Positions 42,657-52,274 of a stretch of 64,000 nucleotides of DNA are shown here, one piece after another. Position 1 is the stretch's first letter, and every line of letters starts with the position of its first letter. This DNA is from JAUZRW01 sp034437755 (lineage in GTDB: Bacteria > Chloroflexota > Anaerolineae > Aggregatilineales > Phototrophicaceae). The notes beneath the pieces were generated by a model that was given only the letters and a program-made list of their open reading frames with translations, was not told the origin of the DNA and did not search any database. A program made the translations under genes and the position numbers. The DNA lies in the NCBI GenBank assembly GCA_034437755.1, contig DAOTTV010000130.1, positions 7,224 through 71,223 of the forward strand, given 5' to 3'.

Positions 42657-44435
42657 CTAGGTGCGGCTGTTACGCCCGAATTCGCGGGCCAGGTCTTCGG
42701 CGCTCATGTGGATCAGCGTGGCGACTCCTGTTGGGCTAGTGAGGGGGTCGGGGCATCGTTCCAGCTTGCGGATGAGTCCGCGCATATCATCGGTGTTGAG
42801 AATTTGTCCGGCTTTTGTCGCGCCACGCTCAGCAATCCGCATCAAGAGATCATCAATCAGCGTCGATGATGCCGCGCGTAATGTGTCGAGCAGGCTATAG
42901 ATCATATCTGTGGGATCGCCGGCTTGTAGGATCGTCGGCACGGCGCGTATCTGATAAGTATTCGTGCCGAATAGCTCCAGCTGGAAGCCGACTTGATCGA
43001 GCGTGTCGAGATGGTCATCGATCACGCGGGCATCTTGCGCGCTGACATCAATCGTCTGTGATTCTAATTGGCGACTGGGGATGCGCGTTTGCTGGGCATG
43101 TAAGTCTTTCAACTCTTGATACAGCACCCGCATATGCGCCGCGTGTTGATCGATGAGGTACATCCCTGCCGGCCCTTCGCTGACGATATACGCTGCGCCA
43201 ATCTGCCCGACGATGCGTAACGGTGGGAGCGTGCGTGGTTTGTCCGGTCGTCCCATACCTTCGGGAATCGCGGTCGGGTCGTCGGTGCGCCGGTCGTTCG
43301 CTTCTTGTTCGGCACGCTCATCTAATGCGAGCGACATATCCATCTGCCGTTCTTTGTCGTAGGGATGCGCCCAACCACTCTGATCCTGTGCTTGCTGATA
43401 CGTGCCATAGCTGGTCTGGCGACTCGCCTGGGCGTAGCCCAGTATCGCCTGGCGCACGGTGCGCTGAACGGCGGTGAAGATTACGTTCGTATTCTGGAAG
43501 CGGACTTCGGATTTTGTCGGGTGGACGTTGACATCGACAAAATCGGTCGGCACGGTGATCATTGTCACTGCGAAGGGGTGTCGCCCCTTGTCGATCAATG
43601 TGTGATAGGCTTGCGTGATGGCGTAGGTCAGGTTGCGATCTTGTACGGCGCGTCCGTTAACGAAGGTGATGATGCGCGTGCGATCCTTGCGATGTAAATT
43701 AGGCGTTGAGACGAAGCCCGTCACGTCGATCATGCCGCCCGTCTCGCGGATGCGCTCGTTGCCCGCGATTTCGATCATCTCTTTAAAGTGATCTAGCCCT
43801 AGCACTTTGACCACCACATCGCCTAGTTGACCTGATCCTGATGACCGGAAAATCTCGCGTCCGTCTTGTACTAGCACGAAGCGCACTGCCGGATACGCCA
43901 TCGCATAATTCGTGATGATCGTCTGGATATGACGCTTCTCGGTCGTCTCTGATTTCAAGAATTTGAGCCGCGCGGGCGTGTTGAAGAACAAGTTCTCGAT
44001 TGTAATCACGGTGCCTGCTGGCGCGCCGATCGGCTTCTGCTGGACGATGATGCCCCCTTCGACGCGGGCTTGTGTGCCGATGTCCTCATCGCGGTGGCGG
44101 GTGACCAGTGTCAGTTGGCTGACGGCGGCAATACTCGCCAGTGCCTCACCCCGAAAGCCCAGCGTGTTGATGAATTGCAAATCGTCAGCGTTACGGAGCT
44201 TGCTAGTTGCATGACGGGTGAGTGCTAGCTCAACTTCATTTGCTGGGATGCCAGCGCCATCATCGCTAATGCGAATGCGCCGCCGCCCGCCCTCGGCAAT
44301 ATCAATATGAATGTGGGTCGCCTGTGCATCGAGCGCATTCTCGAGCAACTCTTTGACGACCGATGCCGGCCGTTCGACCACTTCGCCCGCCGCAATCTTC
44401 GAGATGACATCATCCGGTAAACGTTGTATAGCCAT
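42657..44435 (-). CDS. mutL: DNA mismatch repair protein MutL, endonuclease motifs missing
   Basis: 592 residues. The N-terminal GHKL ATPase is intact: VVKELLENALDAQA, ISDDGAGI, TRHATSKL, LGFRGEALASIAAV. The C-terminal dimerisation domain is present, but the nuclease motifs differ from endonuclease MutLs. DQHAxxExxxxE reads DQHAAHMRVLYQ, the ACxxAxRA Cys is Thr (ATKAG), and CPHGRP reads SPTGVA. It should still couple MutS to downstream steps, but nicking activity is doubtful. The start at 44435 has no strong ribosome-binding site. Confidence 0.93.
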   Translation of the reverse strand: MAIQRLPDDVISKIAAGEVVERPASVVKELLENALDAQATHIHIDIAEGGRRRIRISDDGAGIPANEVELALTRHATSKLRNADDLQFINTLGFRGEALASIAAVSQLTLVTRHRDEDIGTQARVEGGIIVQQKPIGAPAGTVITIENLFFNTPARLKFLKSETTEKRHIQTIITNYAMAYPAVRFVLVQDGREIFRSSGSGQLGDVVVKVLGLDHFKEMIEIAGNERIRETGGMIDVTGFVSTPNLHRKDRTRIITFVNGRAVQDRNLTYAITQAYHTLIDKGRHPFAVTMITVPTDFVDVNVHPTKSEVRFQNTNVIFTAVQRTVRQAILGYAQASRQTSYGTYQQAQDQSGWAHPYDKERQMDMSLALDERAEQEANDRRTDDPTAIPEGMGRPDKPRTLPPLRIVGQIGAAYIVSEGPAGMYLIDQHAAHMRVLYQELKDLHAQQTRIPSRQLESQTIDVSAQDARVIDDHLDTLDQVGFQLELFGTNTYQIRAVPTILQAGDPTDMIYSLLDTLRAASSTLIDDLLMRIAERGATKAGQILNTDDMRGLIRKLERCPDPLTSPTGVATLIHMSAEDLAREFGRNSRT

Positions 44436-44494
44436 AAATGTAAAACCAATGTGAGAATTTTTGTTCGTTGCGTCCAGTGTATCATAATCAATAA

Positions 44495-44517
44495 CGCCCC
44501 GTACAGTGTACGAGGCG
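44495..44517 (-). terminator. Hairpin downstream of the GAF kinase gene
   Basis: CGCCTCGTAC-ACT-GTACGGGGCG on the minus strand (10-bp stem, one mismatch), followed by TTATTGATTAT. A plausible weak terminator between the kinase and mutL. Confidence 0.55.
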
Positions 44518-44559
44518 CAGGCGCATCATCCGCGATGAAACGGTGCTACTATGTGTGCG

Positions 44560-45798
44560 TCACTCAGGTTGCTCACGACTGCCGGAGAGCAGGTTATCGC
44601 CCGTTAGCGGGATGCGAATGCCAAAGGTGCTTCCTTCGCCTTCAGTGCTCGTGACGAAGGCTTCGCCCCCATGCTGGACGGCGACGCTTCGCACGATGAA
44701 CAAGCCCAAGCCACTGCCTTTGATGCGTTTGTGTTCTTTGCGACGAATACGAAAATGTCGCTGGAATAGGCTTTTCAAGTTCTCTTCGCTGATGCCGTAG
44801 CCGTTATCGGTCACCGTAATCACAATCGCATTGTCTTTCCGCATCACGCCGACTTCGACTGTACCGCCGTTAGGCGTGTATTTGATCGCATTATCCACGA
44901 GATTGATGATCGAGCGCTCTAACATATTGGCATCGACGTTCACAATCGGGATGTCATCGGAGGTGCGTACCGTCAGGTGAATGTCGTCTTTCTCGGCGGG
45001 GACGATTTGCTTCTCGACAATATCGTGAACGATGTCGATCAGATCGCTGGGGGAGCGCTGTAGCTGATAGAAACCGTTCTCGGGGTCATAGCGTCCAGCA
45101 TCTTGAATATTATCGACCAGCGATGTCATCTGCTCGATGCCGATTAGGATCTTCTCGACGTAATACGCCTGCCGCTCGTTCAACTCACCGACCATCTGCG
45201 CCTCTAACATGTTGGCGAAGCCCTTCATTGAGGCGAGTGGCGAGCGTAAATCATGCGAGACGACGCGCACGAACTCATTTTGATTGTGGTTGAGCTTCTC
45301 GTGCCGCGCCTCTGATTTGACAGAGTGGGCGACGATGCTCAGCGCGTCAATCAATGAAATGAGCGTGTTCGATTCTTCTTCGCTCAGGTGGATTTCAGTC
45401 TGGTAGAGCAGGCAAAAGACACCAGCCACCGCCTGCCGATACATCAGCGGTACAATCAACCACCCGACATACTGCGTCGCGAGGGCTGACGGTAGATTGT
45501 TACTGATGTGTATATCGTAGCTCAATCTGCGTGTATATGACCGTAATTGTGTCGCTTGTGGCACGACCTCAGGCGAGATTTGATCGGCAATCAGGACATG
45601 TGGGTCTTCAAATAGCAGGAGAAACCCCGCGTTAGCGCCAGTCAACCGGCGCGATTCTTGCAAGACAGTTTGTGCAACGTCGTTTAAATCAGGCGATTTT
45701 GCGATCAACCGTAAAATATCCTGCAAGAGTGTTGCGCTATTGGGCTGTATATTGTTATCCAAGTGTGCCATCAACTCATCTCGTTTATAGTCATTCAA
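44560..45798 (-). CDS. GAF-domain sensor histidine kinase
   Basis: 412 residues, soluble. A GAF domain (about 20-165) senses a small ligand or redox state. The HisKA box is VVSHDLRSPLASMKG, with catalytic His at about 185. The ATPase has the N-box NLVDNAIKYTPNGG, G1 DNGYGISEENL and G2 GSGLGLFIV. Divergent from the CpaE-like regulator gene, which is a plausible partner. The ligand is unknown. Confidence 0.92.
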   Translation of the reverse strand: MNDYKRDELMAHLDNNIQPNSATLLQDILRLIAKSPDLNDVAQTVLQESRRLTGANAGFLLLFEDPHVLIADQISPEVVPQATQLRSYTRRLSYDIHISNNLPSALATQYVGWLIVPLMYRQAVAGVFCLLYQTEIHLSEEESNTLISLIDALSIVAHSVKSEARHEKLNHNQNEFVRVVSHDLRSPLASMKGFANMLEAQMVGELNERQAYYVEKILIGIEQMTSLVDNIQDAGRYDPENGFYQLQRSPSDLIDIVHDIVEKQIVPAEKDDIHLTVRTSDDIPIVNVDANMLERSIINLVDNAIKYTPNGGTVEVGVMRKDNAIVITVTDNGYGISEENLKSLFQRHFRIRRKEHKRIKGSGLGLFIVRSVAVQHGGEAFVTSTEGEGSTFGIRIPLTGDNLLSGSREQPE

Positions 45799-45930
45799 CG
45801 CGGAATCCCACCAAGCATTATGGGGTAAAAATCGACGCTGTCAATCACATTCGCGTATTTTCGTCGATCATTACCATTATAACGCATATCCATGATAATG
45901 CGGATTGATAATCAAACGATGCCTACTCGC

Positions 45931-45959
45931 ATTATAACGATAGGATCATGGTGTGGCAA
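45931..45959 (-). promoter_or_regulatory. Candidate promoter of the GAF kinase gene
   Basis: Minus-strand TTGCCA (45959-45954), 17-bp spacer, TATAAT (45936-45931). The leader would be about 125 nt, with a second TATAAT nearer the gene. Confidence 0.55.
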
Positions 45960-45995
45960 GCAATCTTGAAAAACCGTAATCATACGAAGGTCTAG

Positions 45996-46024
45996 TTGCG
46001 GTGATTTTTGCTTCATGCTAGACT
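45996..46024 (+). promoter_or_regulatory. Candidate promoter of the CpaE-like gene
   Basis: TTGCGG (45996-46001), 17-bp spacer, TAGACT (46019-46024). Divergent from the kinase promoter, 37 bp apart. Confidence 0.55.
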
Positions 46025-46058
46025 CGAAATATGACTTTAGGAAATGGAAGCGTACCGT

Positions 46059-47243
46059 ATGACAGAGAAAATACTCATCGTTGATGATGATGTCGATAGC
46101 TTAAAATTGATCGGTCTCATGCTTAAACGCCATGGTTACGAAGTTGTTGTGGCTGATTCCGGCGGTAAAGCGCTACAGAAAGCTGAAGGTGAAATCCCGA
46201 ATCTGATTATTCTCGATGTGATGATGCCTGATATGAACGGCTTAGAAGTCTGCCGTCGTCTACGGGCTAATAATGATACTAAGAACATTCCTATTATTAT
46301 GTTCACTGCTAAGACTTTGATTGATGATAAGGTCAAAGGATTTGAGGCGGGTGCTGATGATTACCTGACGAAACCGACGCACCCAGCCGAACTCGCTTCC
46401 CGCGTGAAGGCAATCCTCGCGCGCAATATCGCCCAAGCTGATGGCACCAACCCGCCGACCGCCCCCGCAACGACGGATGCCAAGCAAGCACGCGCCGGTA
46501 CGCAACCACCTAAACCCAAGCGTGCGCCGATGATCGGGGTTATCGGGGTTAAAGGTGGCGTAGGGACGACCACTGTCGCGGTCAATCTGGCGGCGGCGTT
46601 CTTGCGCGCGGGCGAGAAACCGGTCTTGGCTGATTTTCGTCCGGGGCAGGGCAATCTCGGCTTGATGCTCGGATCGACAACGCCGGGGATGGCGCGCATT
46701 ATCAATCAACCGCAAATTTCGCCCAAGGTCATTGATAATGAGATGATCAAGCATAACAGCGGTCTGCGTGCGATCTCGTCATCCATCAACCCTAAAGAAA
46801 GCCAGATGACAATGTCGATTGACCGCGCTTTGGATATTGCTAGCACTCTGCGCGTGATGGGCAGTCCGGTGATTATCGACATCGGGCACGGCTTGACGGC
46901 GATGAACATTCGCTTAGCGTCCGAGGTGGACAAGCTCTTGTTCGTGGTCGAATCGACACCGGTCGCGCTGATGATGGCGAAGGCGCAACTGAAAGAGCTA
47001 GAAAACGAAATCGGCGGGGGGCGCATCAGCGTTGTGGTGGTCAACCATAGCCAGACGGCTCTGCCATGGCATGAAGTCGAAAATGCGATCAATCGCGAAG
47101 TCAAAGCTTTAATTTCACCCGCGCCTGAACTCACTTATCAAGCCTTAGTTAATCGTAACCCAATGGTCATGCTCCAACCGAGTGCTATGGTATCCGGTCA
47201 ATTCATCAAACTCGCGGATGAATTAAAATCTCGCTTTTCGTGA
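46059..47243 (+). CDS. CpaE-like protein: receiver domain fused to ParA-type ATPase
   Basis: 394 residues from ATG 46059 (GGAAG 8 nt upstream); ATG 46044 is the alternative. The receiver (about 3-120) has the DDD acidic cluster, phosphoacceptor in IILDVMMPDMNG, and Lys in LTKPTHP. A Pro/Ala linker leads to a ParA/MinD-like domain with deviant Walker A KGGVGTTT. A late MVMLQPSAMVSGQF and IDIGHGL complete the fold. CpaE-type proteins position pili or other polar machinery; no pilus genes are in the window. Confidence 0.87.
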   Translation: MTEKILIVDDDVDSLKLIGLMLKRHGYEVVVADSGGKALQKAEGEIPNLIILDVMMPDMNGLEVCRRLRANNDTKNIPIIMFTAKTLIDDKVKGFEAGADDYLTKPTHPAELASRVKAILARNIAQADGTNPPTAPATTDAKQARAGTQPPKPKRAPMIGVIGVKGGVGTTTVAVNLAAAFLRAGEKPVLADFRPGQGNLGLMLGSTTPGMARIINQPQISPKVIDNEMIKHNSGLRAISSSINPKESQMTMSIDRALDIASTLRVMGSPVIIDIGHGLTAMNIRLASEVDKLLFVVESTPVALMMAKAQLKELENEIGGGRISVVVVNHSQTALPWHEVENAINREVKALISPAPELTYQALVNRNPMVMLQPSAMVSGQFIKLADELKSRFS

Positions 47244-47307
47244 GATGGTAAATTTGCCGACTTCCCCTTAAAATAAGGGAAAGTTAAAGTGGGTTTGTTA
47301 AATTAAA

Positions 47308-48075
47308 ATGGATATTCTAAGAAAAATTAAAACACTCTCCGATTGGATTCATGCCGCAGATGCAGTTGTTGCATTTACGGGGGCCGGCATCAGCACGCCG
47401 TCCGGTATTCCTGATTTTCGCAGTGAAGAGTCGGGCTTGTGGACTGAGCATGACCCGCTCGAAGTCGCTAGTATCTACGGCTTCCGGCGTGATCCACAAG
47501 CATTTTACGATTGGGTGCGTCCACTCGTGGTCAAAACTCTGAACGCACAACCGAATGCTGCGCACAAAGCGCTGGCTGATCTCGAACGTCTGGAGAAGTT
47601 GACGACTGTCGTCACGCAGAATATTGATATGCTCCACACACGGGCTGGCAATCAGTCGATCTTCGAGCTACACGGTCACATGCGCGAGGCGACCTGTATT
47701 CAGTGTTTTCATATCTACGATAACGCGCCCATCCTTGAGCAATTTCTAGCCGATGGTAACGTCCCTTACTGCCCGCGCTGTGGCGGTGTCATCAAGCCGA
47801 ATACGATACTCTTCGGCGAGCAGTTGCCCATCGTCGAGCTACAAGGCGCGAAGAAAGCCATTCGTCAGGCGGATATCCTGCTGGTCGTCGGCTCATCGCT
47901 AGAGGTTGCACCGGCGAACGAGCTACCGCTGTTTGCCCGACGCAACGGGGCAAAGGTCGTCATCATCAACATTGATGCGACGATGACCCACGGGGGCGAT
48001 TTGGTCATCAATGGCGATGCCGCCGAGATTTTACCGGCAGTTGTGCGCGCTTTAGAAACGGCAAAATCACCTTAA
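47308..48075 (+). CDS. cobB: NAD-dependent protein deacylase (sirtuin)
   Basis: 255 residues. The NAD site GAGISTPSGIPDFRS is at about 24-38. The catalytic His is in FELHGHMREATC and the NID motif is in TQNIDMLH. Zinc cysteines are CIQC and CPRC. It removes acetyl (or other acyl) groups from lysines at the cost of NAD. The YxxR signature of class III desuccinylases is not obvious, so deacetylation is more likely. Eight nt before the next kinase gene. Confidence 0.94.
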   Translation: MDILRKIKTLSDWIHAADAVVAFTGAGISTPSGIPDFRSEESGLWTEHDPLEVASIYGFRRDPQAFYDWVRPLVVKTLNAQPNAAHKALADLERLEKLTTVVTQNIDMLHTRAGNQSIFELHGHMREATCIQCFHIYDNAPILEQFLADGNVPYCPRCGGVIKPNTILFGEQLPIVELQGAKKAIRQADILLVVGSSLEVAPANELPLFARRNGAKVVIINIDATMTHGGDLVINGDAAEILPAVVRALETAKSP

Positions 48076-48083
48076 ACACCACA

Positions 48084-49292
48084 ATGGATTATACAAGCAT
48101 GGAACGAACTGATTTACTGGCACACTATAAGCGAATCATCGAGATCAGCCAACAACTCGGCACGACATATGATCACGTATCCCTGTTGCGCAAGATCGTG
48201 GTCGCCGCGATTGAATTACTGCGGACAGAGGTCGCTTCGATACTCTTGCTCGATGAGAATACAGGGCAATTACGCTTTGCGATGTCGAGCAATATCAAAG
48301 CGCATGAAATGGAAGAGATCACCGTCCCGCTCGAAGGCAGTATCGCCGGTTGGATTTTCACACGGGGCGAACCGCGGGTGATCGAAGATGTCTCGCAAGA
48401 GCCGATTCACTTTCAGGGCGTGGATAATAAGATCAGCTTCAACACGCGTAATCTGCTCGGCGTACCCATGCGAACCCACAAGCGTGTGATTGGCGTGGTG
48501 CAGGCGGTCAACAAAGTCGATGGGGAACGCTTCACCGATGGTGATGTCGAGACCTTACGCACGCTCGCCAGCCAAGCGGCGATGGCGATCGAAAATGCCA
48601 AGTTGTTCCAGCAGAGTGATTTCATCGCTGAGATGGTGCATGAACTCCGTAATCCACTCGCGGCGCTGAAAGCCAGCATCAATCTCATCCAGCGATCAGG
48701 CGTATCTCCTGAGAAAAAAGAAGATGTCATGGAAACGATGGTCGGCGAGACGGATCGCCTTATTAACCTGACGAACGATTTCTTGAGCGTCGCACGGCTG
48801 GAGTCTGGGCGGGTGACGCTGGATGTGTCGCATTTCCCATTGCAGAAGCTCATCACCGAGAGTGTCAAAGTCGTGACATCACAGGCGACTGAGAAGAATA
48901 TTGATATTGTCGTGCCGGAGCTTGACTATACCGCAGAAGCTGATCGCGGTCGGGTTAAGCAAGTGTTGCTCAACTTATTGACGAATGGCATCAAGTACAA
49001 TCGCCCGGATGGTACGTTGACGATTGTGGTTGAACCTGTGGAAACGCCGGAACACCCCATGCTACAAATTTCGGTGCAGGATACAGGCTACGGCATCCCG
49101 CTGGAACACCGCAAGAACATGTTCCAGAAGTTCTATCGCGTCCCGACTCTACAAGATGTTGCCAAGGGAACAGGCTTAGGGCTGGCGATTTGTAAGAATA
49201 TTGTCGAGTCGCACGGGGGGCGCATCTGGTTAGATAGCGAAGTCGATGTTGGGTCGATTTTTTACTTCACGATCCCGCGTCCGATGGATTGA
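48084..49292 (+). CDS. GAF-domain sensor histidine kinase
   Basis: 402 residues, soluble. A coiled N-terminus leads to a GAF domain (about 25-180) with the typical EDVSQEPIHFQGVD and LLGVPMRTHKRVIGVVQAVNK. The H-box is EMVHELRNPLAALKA. The ATPase shows NLLTNGIKYNRPDG, DTGYGIPLEH and GTGLGLAIC. It follows the sirtuin by 8 nt, implying co-expression. No partner regulator is adjacent other than the CpaE-like protein two genes upstream. Confidence 0.92.
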   Translation: MDYTSMERTDLLAHYKRIIEISQQLGTTYDHVSLLRKIVVAAIELLRTEVASILLLDENTGQLRFAMSSNIKAHEMEEITVPLEGSIAGWIFTRGEPRVIEDVSQEPIHFQGVDNKISFNTRNLLGVPMRTHKRVIGVVQAVNKVDGERFTDGDVETLRTLASQAAMAIENAKLFQQSDFIAEMVHELRNPLAALKASINLIQRSGVSPEKKEDVMETMVGETDRLINLTNDFLSVARLESGRVTLDVSHFPLQKLITESVKVVTSQATEKNIDIVVPELDYTAEADRGRVKQVLLNLLTNGIKYNRPDGTLTIVVEPVETPEHPMLQISVQDTGYGIPLEHRKNMFQKFYRVPTLQDVAKGTGLGLAICKNIVESHGGRIWLDSEVDVGSIFYFTIPRPMD

Positions 49293-49320
49293 GACAGCGC
49301 GCGCATGATGCGACGAGAGT

Positions 49321-49350
49321 AGGTCGGGCAGATACATCCACGCCCGACCT
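49321..49350. terminator. Bidirectional hairpin between the kinase and secF
   Basis: Perfect 9-bp inverted repeat AGGTCGGGC/GCCCGACCT with a 12-nt loop between convergent genes. It lacks T-tracts. Confidence 0.6.
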
Positions 49351-49361
49351 GATACGACTGC

Positions 49362-50333
49362 TTATGCTTCAGCAAATTCGTCGAAGGCTTCATCCTGATT
49401 CAAGAAGGGAATTTCGCCCTTTTCCCACGCGACTAGCAACGGCACCGCTGTGAACAGCGACGAATAACTCCCCGATAGCAAGCCGATGAACAAGATGAAG
49501 ATGAACTGTTGCAGGGTATCCCCACCGAAGAGCAAAATTGCAATCATGATGAAGAAGGCGTTGAGCTGGGTTGCCAGCGAACGGTGAATCGTCTCCCACA
49601 GGCTACGATTAACGATCGTCTCGTAGGGTTCGCCTAATCGCAAGGGGATATTCTCGCGGATACGGTCGAAGACGACGATGCTATCCTGCACCGAGAACCC
49701 GACGACGGTCAGCACGGCTGTTAAGAAGAGCGCATCGACTTCCCAGCCGAGCAACAAGCCTAACAGCGATGTCGCGCCCATCACGACCAGCACATCGTGT
49801 ACCATCGCCATGATCGCGCATAAGCCATAGCGGAAGGCGTTCGGTACTTGACGGAAGGCGATCACGATGAAGCCTGTGATGACGATCGTTGCCGCCAGAA
49901 CAGCGAAGATTGCCGCCCGCGTGACTTCGCGCCCGATCGTTGCCGTGACAGCCTCAAACGTGAAGCTCCCTTCAACAATTGGCGCGATTGTCTCCAATTC
50001 TTCTTCGATCGCGGTGACCAACTCGCTGTTGATCTCACCATCGACTTCTGGCGATGACGCGCGCACCGACCAGCGCAATTGTTCCGTGCCGAGCGGTTGA
50101 ATGATCACATTTTCATCATCGAAGGACGCGAACACCTCGCGGATGTCGCCTTCGCTCACGTTAGCCCCTTCCTCGAATGTGAAGTCGTAGATTGCCCCGC
50201 CAGTAAAATCAATACTGAGCTGGAAGGGGGCACCGGTAGTGATGGTCGAGAAGATCATCACTAGCAAGCCGGGGACGATGAGAAATGACGAAAAGATGAA
50301 GAACCAGCGTCGTTTTTCTACTAAGTTAAACAT
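49362..50333 (-). CDS. secF: Protein translocase subunit SecF
   Basis: 323 residues. With SecD it uses the proton gradient to drive late steps of secretion through SecYEG. The first membrane helix (about 11-30) precedes a periplasmic domain containing IDFTGGAIYDFTF. Five more helices follow, with the family motif VGFSVQDSIVVFDRIREN in helix 4-5. It starts 11 nt after secD. Confidence 0.96.
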   Translation of the reverse strand: MFNLVEKRRWFFIFSSFLIVPGLLVMIFSTITTGAPFQLSIDFTGGAIYDFTFEEGANVSEGDIREVFASFDDENVIIQPLGTEQLRWSVRASSPEVDGEINSELVTAIEEELETIAPIVEGSFTFEAVTATIGREVTRAAIFAVLAATIVITGFIVIAFRQVPNAFRYGLCAIMAMVHDVLVVMGATSLLGLLLGWEVDALFLTAVLTVVGFSVQDSIVVFDRIRENIPLRLGEPYETIVNRSLWETIHRSLATQLNAFFIMIAILLFGGDTLQQFIFILFIGLLSGSYSSLFTAVPLLVAWEKGEIPFLNQDEAFDEFAEA

Positions 50334-50344
50334 GCATGTCTCCT

Positions 50345-51742
50345 TTATGCGCCCAGTAACCAGCGACGCTTTTCAAGCGCATCGCTCGCTACACCGACAA
50401 TCAAGTAGAGGAAAGTGCGCGTGACGATGATCGCGGTGAACAAGTTCAAAATCAAGCCGAGTGCGAGCGTCACGGCGAAGCCACTGACGATGCTCGCGCC
50501 CGGTGTTTGCCCGAACAAGAACAGAATCCCGCAGATGATAATCGTCGAGATATTCGAGTCGCGGATGGATGTCCAGGCGCGGTCGAAGCCCGCGTCGAGT
50601 GCTTTTTGCAGGGGCTTGCCATCGCGAACTTCTTCTTTGATCCGCTCGAAAATCAGGATATTACCATCGACCGCTGTCCCGATCGAAATCAAGAAACCGG
50701 TGATTGCGGGCAGTGTCAACGTCACTGGTAAGAGCTTGAACAGCGCCATATTCAACACGATGAACACGCCCAGTGCCAGATCAGCACTGATGCCCGGCAC
50801 GCGATAGTACAGGAACATAAACGTCAGCACGACCAGTACACCGACGATACCCGCGCGTACACTGAGCGCGACCGACTCCTGACCGAGTGTCGCGCCGACC
50901 TCAACTGCGGTCTCGACGCTCAACGGGATGGGCAAAGCCCCCGAGCGCAGTTGTAGCGCTAGTGTCTCGGCTTCTTCCTGTGTGAAGTTACCCGTAATCA
51001 CGCCGCCATCCGTCAGCTGTGCTTGGATCGTCGGGGCGGATAGCACTTCGCCATCAAGGACGATTGCCATCGGTTGCCCGATGCGACTCGCCGTGAACTC
51101 GGCAAACTGCGCTTGGAAGTCGGGCTGAATCTGGAAGTTGATGAGCCAACCGCCACTCGCCTGCGAGTCCAGCTGGGCGCTCGCCGCTGAGAGTGCCGCC
51201 CCCGTGATCACCGTTTCAAACGGTTGTCCGGTGGTGGGGTGGCGCTGGCGGGTGGCGATGATCTCCTCTGATAGATTGAGATTCGCCTGGGCAGTCGTGT
51301 AAATCTCGGTTCCTTCATAAGCTAAGGCTTGGTCCCGCAACCCGCCGAAATCGACAAATTCGAGGAGCGCAGTCTGTTGGATCGTGTCAATCGCTTGATC
51401 ACGATCGCGGATGCCGGGAATCTCGACAAGGACGCGACTGTTCCCCTGCACCTGTACCGTCGCTTCGGCAAGCCCCAGCGCGTTCACACGGCGCGAGACG
51501 TTGTTCGCCGTCTCGGCAAGATCTTCGGCAGTGAATTGATTGGTAGGAATATCGGCTTGGAGCAACACGCGCAACCCGCCGATAATATCGAGACCGAGCG
51601 GTTGCTCGCCCAGAATCGTGAAGTCTGCTTCTCCATCATTATTGAAGTCCCACGTCAGGTCATTCTCTTTAGGGATGACGACCCAAACGCAAAAGATGAC
51701 CAATGCAATGATGACGGCAAGCCATTGGAAATGCTGTCTCAT
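50345..51742 (-). CDS. secD: Protein translocase subunit SecD
   Basis: 465 residues with one N-terminal helix, a large P1-type periplasmic region with LGLDIIGGLRVLLQ (D1 motif) and five C-terminal helices. The RND signatures are LPAITGFLISIGTAVDGNILIFERI and GFDRAWTSIRDSNIST. The periplasmic part is shorter than in E. coli, as in many Gram-positive and Chloroflexota SecDs. Second gene of yajC-secD-secF. Confidence 0.96.
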   Translation of the reverse strand: MRQHFQWLAVIIALVIFCVWVVIPKENDLTWDFNNDGEADFTILGEQPLGLDIIGGLRVLLQADIPTNQFTAEDLAETANNVSRRVNALGLAEATVQVQGNSRVLVEIPGIRDRDQAIDTIQQTALLEFVDFGGLRDQALAYEGTEIYTTAQANLNLSEEIIATRQRHPTTGQPFETVITGAALSAASAQLDSQASGGWLINFQIQPDFQAQFAEFTASRIGQPMAIVLDGEVLSAPTIQAQLTDGGVITGNFTQEEAETLALQLRSGALPIPLSVETAVEVGATLGQESVALSVRAGIVGVLVVLTFMFLYYRVPGISADLALGVFIVLNMALFKLLPVTLTLPAITGFLISIGTAVDGNILIFERIKEEVRDGKPLQKALDAGFDRAWTSIRDSNISTIIICGILFLFGQTPGASIVSGFAVTLALGLILNLFTAIIVTRTFLYLIVGVASDALEKRRWLLGA

Positions 51743-51796
51743 GAATAAGCCCTTCTATATGTCAGTTAGATGTATGCCTCCATCACGGAGACGGAA

Positions 51797-52126
51797 TTAT
51801 GCTTCGCGAGTAGATAGGTCTTGTTGCCCCATGTTTGCATTTTTCGTAACTTCTACGGGGTCATAACGATCAAGGATGGCGGCGGTGAGTACCCGTATTT
51901 CGATACCATCGGCGATTTCAACATAAGCGACACCAGCGGCAGTATCCATCCGGCGAATCTTGCCGACGACCCCGCCCCCAGTGATAATCTCATCGCCTTC
52001 AACCAGCGAGCGCGCCATCGTCTGCCGTTTGACAAAATCTCGCTGTTGCGGCATCACCCGAAAGACGTAAATGCCCCCCATAATCAAGATGAGGATAAAT
52101 CCGACTAAGAAAAATTCACCTACCAT
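51797..52126 (-). CDS. yajC: Preprotein translocase accessory protein YajC
   Basis: 109 residues from ATG 52126 (GGAG 7 nt upstream). The frame is open 28 codons further, but that stretch contains the promoter. One membrane helix (FFLVGFILILIMGGIYVFRV) is followed by MPQQRDFVKRQTMARSLVEGDEIITGGGVVG, the family hallmark. A cytoplasmic beta-rich domain ends the protein. First gene of the sec operon. Confidence 0.93.
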   Translation of the reverse strand: MVGEFFLVGFILILIMGGIYVFRVMPQQRDFVKRQTMARSLVEGDEIITGGGVVGKIRRMDTAAGVAYVEIADGIEIRVLTAAILDRYDPVEVTKNANMGQQDLSTREA

Positions 52127-52159
52127 GCCAAGCTCCAACACTGTTTGCAAAACACGCGC

Positions 52160-52188
52160 ATTATAATGGGCTTCATTAGCTTTGTCTA
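52160..52188 (-). promoter_or_regulatory. Promoter of yajC-secDF
   Basis: Minus-strand TAGACA (52188-52183), 17-bp spacer, TATAAT (52165-52160). The leader is about 27 nt. Confidence 0.75.
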
Positions 52189-52274
52189 TCTCGCTTGACC
52201 ACAATCCCAATTCGCCCTACAATACGGAGCGCACATAAGATTTTTAATATTGGATAAACTCAGGAAAGAACCGC

